From Oscillibacter valericigenes Sjm18-20 (GTDB lineage Bacteria; Bacillota; Clostridia; Oscillospirales; Oscillospiraceae), in NCBI GenBank assembly GCA_000283575.1, contig AP012044.1, positions 2,604,001 through 2,668,000 of the forward strand: a DNA stretch of 64,000 nucleotides, written 5' to 3'. Below are positions 60,121-64,000 of the stretch, in pieces. The notes under the pieces were generated by a model. It was given only the letters and a program-made list of their open reading frames with translations, was not told the origin of the DNA and did not search any database. Both the position numbers and the translations under genes were made by a program. Position 1 is the stretch's first letter; every line of letters starts with the position of its first letter.

Positions 60121-61053
60121 ATGCCGAAAAAAATTGTGATCGCTCTGGGTGGAAACGCACTGGGCAATACCCTGCCGGAGCAGATGATTGCCGTAAAGCA
60201 GACGGCAAAAGCCATTGTGGACCTGATTGAAGAGGGGCATCAGGTAGTTATCGCCCACGGCAACGGGCCCCAAGTGGGTATGATCAATGTCGCCATGACC
60301 ACATTGTCCCGGGAAGACCCCACCCATCCCATGGCCCCCATGTCGGTGTGCACCGCAATGAGCCAGGGCTATATCGGCTATGACCTACAGAACTCCCTTC
60401 GGGAGGAGCTGTTGAACCGGGGAATGCACAAACCGGTGGCAACTGTTCTGACTCAGGTCGAGGTGGCCAAAGACGACCCGGCCTTCCAGCGCCCCACAAA
60501 GCCCATCGGCACGTTTATGACGGAAGCGGAGGCGGAGGAAATGCGCCGCCGGGGCAACGCCGTCATGGAGGACGCTGGCCGGGGCTGGCGGCGCTGTGTC
60601 GCGTCCCCCAGGCCGGTGTCCATCATTGAGATCGAGACCATCCGCGCCATGACGGACGCAGGTCAGATTGCGGTGGCATGCGGCGGCGGCGGTATCCCCG
60701 TCATACGCGAGGGCAACCACCTGCGCGGTGCGGGTGCAGTCATCGACAAGGACTTTGCTTCGGAACTTCTGGCGGAGGAACTGGATGCCGACAGCCTTAT
60801 CATTCTCACCGCCGTTGAGAAAGTGGCCGTCAATTTTGGAAAGCCCGATCAGAGGTGGCTGGACGCCATGACTCCCGACGAAGCCCGGCGGTATGAACAG
60901 GAGGGGCAGTTTGCCCCCGGCAGTATGCTGCCCAAGGTCCAGGCCGCCGTTAAGTTCGCGGAGTCCAAAAAGGGCCGGACAGCTCTCATCACCCTTCTGG
61001 AAAAAGCCGGGGACGGCATTGCCGGAAAAACCGGCACAGCCATTCGGCAGTGA
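60121..61053 (+). CDS. arcC: Carbamate kinase
   Basis: The 310-residue amino-acid-kinase-fold protein shows IVIALGGNALGNTLPEQM, IAHGNGPQVGMINVA and VACGGGGIPVIREGNHLRGAGAVIDKDFAS. LIILTAVEKVAVNFG and the C-terminal SMLPKVQAAVKFAES segment follow. It converts carbamoyl phosphate and ADP to ATP, CO2 and ammonia, the energy-yielding last step. Position after ygeW is that of the YqeA/ArcC-like enzymes in purine clusters. GAGGTG precedes ATG 60121. No arginine deiminase genes are near, so an arginine role is unlikely. Confidence 0.93.
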   Translation: MPKKIVIALGGNALGNTLPEQMIAVKQTAKAIVDLIEEGHQVVIAHGNGPQVGMINVAMTTLSREDPTHPMAPMSVCTAMSQGYIGYDLQNSLREELLNRGMHKPVATVLTQVEVAKDDPAFQRPTKPIGTFMTEAEAEEMRRRGNAVMEDAGRGWRRCVASPRPVSIIEIETIRAMTDAGQIAVACGGGGIPVIREGNHLRGAGAVIDKDFASELLAEELDADSLIILTAVEKVAVNFGKPDQRWLDAMTPDEARRYEQEGQFAPGSMLPKVQAAVKFAESKKGRTALITLLEKAGDGIAGKTGTAIRQ

Positions 61054-61184
61054 GCCGGTTCCCCTATCACAAAAATCGTACGCATCCGGTGAAAATTTTT
61101 CTGGCTGCTTTTTTGCTCTTTTCTCTACATTTTCTCACCATGCGGTCATAAATTTGTGAAATCTTAAAAAATCTTAAATTTGGA

Positions 61185-61213
61185 TTGAAATTCGAAGGTC
61201 AACCCTGTATGAT
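61185..61213 (+). promoter_or_regulatory. Promoter of the BMP lipoprotein gene
   Basis: TTGAAA (61185-61190), 17-base spacer, TATGAT (61208-61213). It gives this gene its own start, 132 bases after the carbamate kinase gene. Confidence 0.65.
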
Positions 61214-61273
61214 ATGGACTATGGGGAAATCATCCCATCTTTGGTTTTCAAACATTAAAAGGAGGATAACAGA

Positions 61274-62587
61274 ATGAAGAAGTTTCTTGCACTGCTACTG
61301 TCAGCCGTCATGGTCCTGAGCCTGGCCGCCTGCGGCGACTCCGGCAGTTCCAGCAGCACCAGTGCCCCCGCAGCCTCTACTTCCGGCAGCGACACCTCCA
61401 GCAGCAGCGATTTCAAGGTCGGTGCAATTCTGGTCGGCGATGAGAACGAGGGTTACACCTACGCGCACATGCAGGGTATCGAGGCCGCCTGCAAGGCGCT
61501 GGGCATCGATACCACCACGAATCTGATCTACAAATATTCCGTCAAAGAGGATCAGTCCTGCTACGATGCCGCTGTGGATCTGGCGGAGCAGGGCTGTAAC
61601 GTCATCTTTGCCAATTCCTTCGGTCATGAGACTTATATTATGCAGGCCGCGCAGGAGTATCCCGACATTTACTTTGCCCACGCCACCGGCACTCACGCCA
61701 AGACTCAGGGGCTCACTAACTTCTGCAACTACTTCGATAACATCTACGAGGCCCGCTATGTCTCCGGTATTGTGGCTGGCCTGAAACTGAAGGAGATGAT
61801 GGATTCCGGCGCCGTCACCGATCCGTACATCGGCTATGTGGGCGCCTATCCCTATGCGGAAGTGGTTTCCGGCTACACCGCATTCTTCCTGGGCATCCGC
61901 TCCATCGTTCCCACCGCTCATATGGACGTGACCTATACCAACTCCTGGTTCGACATCACCGCCGAGGGCGAGGCCGCCAAGGCCCTGATCAGCCGCGGCT
62001 GCGTCATCATCGGCCAGCACGCCGACTCCACTGGCGCTCCCTCCGCTGTTCAGGCCGCCCACGACAGCGGTAACGCCAACGTCTTCTCTGTGGGTTACAA
62101 CGTGGATATGCTGTCCGTCGCTCCCGATGTGGCTCTGACCTCTCCCCAGAACAACTGGGAGGTCGCCTATGAGGAGATCATCAAGACCGCCATGGATGGC
62201 GGCACCCTGAAGTCCGATTACTGCAACGGCTACGCCGAAAACGGCGTCATGATCTCCACGCTGGGTTCCGCCTGCGCCTCCGGCACACAGGAGGCTGTTG
62301 ACGCAGCCATCGCCGCCATCAAGGACGGCTCCCTGCACGTGTTCGACACCTCCACATTCACCTGCCAGCCCGCAAAGGACGTCAAGGGCAACGTAGTCAA
62401 CGACGGCTCTATGGGATACATCGTGGACGGCAACGGCGTTGTGACCAGTGCCTTCGCTACCGACACCGACGGCAATAATATCAATGACGCGGACGAGGCC
62501 ATCGCTGACGGTTACTATCACGAGTCCTACTTCCAGTCTGCTCCGTCCTTCTCTCTGCGGATTGACGGCATTACCGAACTCAACTGA
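61274..62587 (+). CDS. BMP/PnrA-family substrate-binding lipoprotein
   Basis: The 437-residue protein has a lipobox signal (LSLAACG, Cys about 20) and a Ser/Thr-rich linker. Its BMP-domain blocks are VGAILVGDENEGYTYAHMQGIEAA, IFANSFGHETYIMQAAQEYPDIYFAHATG and NVFSVGYNVDMLSVAPDVALTSPQNNWE. BMP lipoproteins such as PnrA bind purine nucleosides for ABC importers. Here a purine base, nucleoside or uric-acid-like ligand is suggested by the neighbouring catabolic genes; this is inference. A strong terminator follows, so it is expressed in excess over the transporter, as is usual for binding proteins. Confidence 0.9.
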   Translation: MKKFLALLLSAVMVLSLAACGDSGSSSSTSAPAASTSGSDTSSSSDFKVGAILVGDENEGYTYAHMQGIEAACKALGIDTTTNLIYKYSVKEDQSCYDAAVDLAEQGCNVIFANSFGHETYIMQAAQEYPDIYFAHATGTHAKTQGLTNFCNYFDNIYEARYVSGIVAGLKLKEMMDSGAVTDPYIGYVGAYPYAEVVSGYTAFFLGIRSIVPTAHMDVTYTNSWFDITAEGEAAKALISRGCVIIGQHADSTGAPSAVQAAHDSGNANVFSVGYNVDMLSVAPDVALTSPQNNWEVAYEEIIKTAMDGGTLKSDYCNGYAENGVMISTLGSACASGTQEAVDAAIAAIKDGSLHVFDTSTFTCQPAKDVKGNVVNDGSMGYIVDGNGVVTSAFATDTDGNNINDADEAIADGYYHESYFQSAPSFSLRIDGITELN

Positions 62588-62638
62588 TTCTCTGCCTCCG
62601 GGATATTCTCTGTGAGGCTGCCGCTTGCAAATACCTCT

Positions 62639-62678
62639 GTTCCCCCGCCGTGCATTTTACGGCGGGGGAACTTTTTTC
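62639..62678 (+). terminator. Terminator after the BMP lipoprotein gene
   Basis: Stem GTTCCCCCGCCGT, seven-base loop, ACGGCGGGGGAAC, then TTTTTT. Confidence 0.9.
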
Positions 62679-62826
62679 GCCGCAATTTTCCACGGGACAC
62701 AAGTTTTCGCGGCAGTTGTGGTCCGCGCCTCCAAAAAAGGCCTTCTATTTTGCATACTTTCCACAATTATTTTTGTTTTACCTAAAAAAAAATATTCAAT
62801 TCTAACATTTTTTTAGCGATTTGTGA

Positions 62827-62855
62827 TTTACAAGGCCCGTAAACCATGCTATACT
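62827..62855 (+). promoter_or_regulatory. Promoter of the ABC transporter gene
   Basis: TTTACA (62827-62832), 17-base spacer, TATACT (62850-62855). Confidence 0.6.
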
Positions 62856-62949
62856 GATTCTATCTCGCAGGAGCCGGTACAACCCATCCGGCATCGTCCC
62901 TGCACCGCTTATTATTGAAGCCACTTTTGGCAGGAAAGGATGGTCTTTC

Positions 62950-64000
62950 TTGGAAGCAGCCTGCGCAGTTTTGATGAAGCGGGTCACCAAGCAGTTTGGT
63001 AAAGTTGTCGCCAACGACGCGGTGGACCTTGAACTTCGGCGTGGAGAGATTCTCTCTCTTTTGGGAGAGAACGGAAGTGGCAAGACCACTCTCATGAATA
63101 TGCTCTCCGGCATCTACTACCCCGACGAGGGGCAGATCTATGTAAATGGAAAGGCCGTGACCATCCGCTCCCCCAAGGATGCGTTCGATCTGGGCATCGG
63201 CATGATTCATCAGCATTTCAAGCTGGTCGATGTATTCACTGCAGCAGAAAACATCGTTTTGGGACTGAATGAGGGCGGTAAGCTGGACCGCAAGGCCATC
63301 GCGTTAAAGGTCAAGGAGATTGCGGACCGATACGGCTTCGACATTAACCCCAACCAGAAAGTCTATGACATGACCGTGTCTCAGAAACAGACGGTGGAGA
63401 TCGTGAAAGTCCTTTACCGGGGCGCGGATATCTTGATTTTAGACGAACCCACCGCCGTTCTGACCCCGCAGGAGACCGACAAACTGTTTGCGGTCATGCG
63501 GAACATGAAAGCGGACGGCAAGGCTCTGGTCATCATTACCCATAAGCTTCACGAGGTCATGGACGTTTCCGACCGGGTCGCGGTGCTGCGAAAAGGCAAG
63601 TACATCGGGGATGTGTGGACCTGTGAAACGAATCCCCAGAAGCTCACCGACATGATGGTGGGCCGGGCCGTGGAGTTGAACATCGACTGTCCCAAGGCCG
63701 TGAAGGTGACGGAGCGCATTGAGATTCAGCATCTGACCGTGAAGGACAAGGATGGGATTCCCCGTCTCAGCGACGTGAGCTTTACCGCCCGCGGCGGCGA
63801 GATTCTTGGCATTGCGGGCATTTCCGGCTCCGGTCAGAAGCAGCTGCTGGAGGCCATCGCGGGCCTTCAGGTCTGCGAGCCGGGCAGCCATATCCTCTAT
63901 AAAGACGAACAGTGGAATCCGGGCGCTCCCGCTGACAATTTGGAGAACCGAAAGCATGTCCACGAGCTGATTGGCAAGAGTCCGCTGGACATCTCAAAAA
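62950..64000 (+). CDS. Nucleoside-type ABC transporter ATP-binding protein (cut by window edge)
   Basis: The visible 350 residues contain the first ATPase cassette: VTKQFGKVVANDAVDLELRRGEILSLLGENGSGKTTLMNML (Walker A), MIHQHFKLVDVFTAAENIVLG, VYDMTVSQKQTVEIVKVLYRGADILILDEPTAVLTPQE (degenerate signature and Walker B) and ITHKLHEV. The second cassette begins LSDVSFTARGGEILGIAGISGSGQKQLLEAI. This double-cassette form with IHQHFKLV is typical of BMP-linked nucleoside importers (YufO-like). The TTG start at 62950 has AAGGA upstream; ATG 62974 is the alternative. Permease genes are expected to the right. Confidence 0.88.
   Translation, partial: MEAACAVLMKRVTKQFGKVVANDAVDLELRRGEILSLLGENGSGKTTLMNMLSGIYYPDEGQIYVNGKAVTIRSPKDAFDLGIGMIHQHFKLVDVFTAAENIVLGLNEGGKLDRKAIALKVKEIADRYGFDINPNQKVYDMTVSQKQTVEIVKVLYRGADILILDEPTAVLTPQETDKLFAVMRNMKADGKALVIITHKLHEVMDVSDRVAVLRKGKYIGDVWTCETNPQKLTDMMVGRAVELNIDCPKAVKVTERIEIQHLTVKDKDGIPRLSDVSFTARGGEILGIAGISGSGQKQLLEAIAGLQVCEPGSHILYKDEQWNPGAPADNLENRKHVHELIGKSPLDISK

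Noticed and set aside
60121..61053. Arginine deiminase pathway carbamate kinase
   Set aside because: No arcA, arcB or arcD gene is nearby; the neighbour is ygeW.
1..64000. CRISPR array, tRNA or rRNA genes
   Set aside because: No regularly spaced identical repeats, cloverleaf or rRNA signatures were found by eye on either strand.

Overview
The window looks like chromosomal DNA of an anaerobic, spore-forming, Gram-positive Clostridia member, most likely a gut Oscillospiraceae-type bacterium (inference). The evidence is GC-rich codon use, strong Shine-Dalgarno sites, frequent TTG/GTG starts, spoIIR, T-box and FMN riboswitch control, and FeoAB with a Cys-rich partner. No rRNA, tRNA or CRISPR array was seen.

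Layout. 0-2.1 kb: spoIIR, ispE and a SLOG-family gene. 2.3-7.8 kb: an AT-richer pile-up of insertion sequences (a decayed IS30 remnant, a broken IS30, an apparently intact IS110 with a probable bridge-RNA region, and an IS3 element with a frameshifted orfB). 7.9-18.8 kb: FMN-riboswitch-controlled ribU, an LtaS-like gene, a TtcA-family gene, cardiolipin synthase, pncB, type II pantothenate kinase, and an iron-uptake operon feoA-feoB-Cys-rich protein behind a three-half-site operator. 18.8-24.7 kb: a Dus operon, a sigma factor/anti-sigma/membrane-protein operon, and XRE-corA. 24.7-31.8 kb: a DUF368 protein, T-box-controlled metNIQ, glyoxalase, DUF1015, DUF378 and an isochorismatase-like pseudogene. 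31.8-41.4 kb: pyruvate kinase, lgt, the two M16 proteins YfmH/YfmF, an XRE-cupin regulator, a shrunken IS3 copy, and a dipeptidase with a DUF819 membrane protein. 41.7-51.3 kb: translation and secretion genes (ylxM-ffh-rpsP-khpA, rimM-trmD, and rpmG-secE-nusG-rplKAJL with an attenuated L10 leader), an aminotransferase and ruvX. 51.4-54.9 kb: a PadR/DUF2812 pair, thrC and two tiny genes.

The most interesting part is 54.97-64 kb. A fold-type-II PLP enzyme and a YheO/DauR-like regulator are transcribed away from ygeY, ygeW, a carbamate kinase, a BMP-family lipoprotein and the start of a nucleoside-type ABC transporter ATPase. YgeY, YgeW and carbamate kinase are core parts of the anaerobic purine/uric-acid catabolic gene set. 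YgeW and carbamate kinase can turn a ureido group into carbamoyl phosphate and then ATP. The PLP enzyme is not a recognisable YgeX (diaminopropionate ammonia-lyase) and may replace it. The lipoprotein/ABC system may import the purine substrate. The cluster continues past the right edge.
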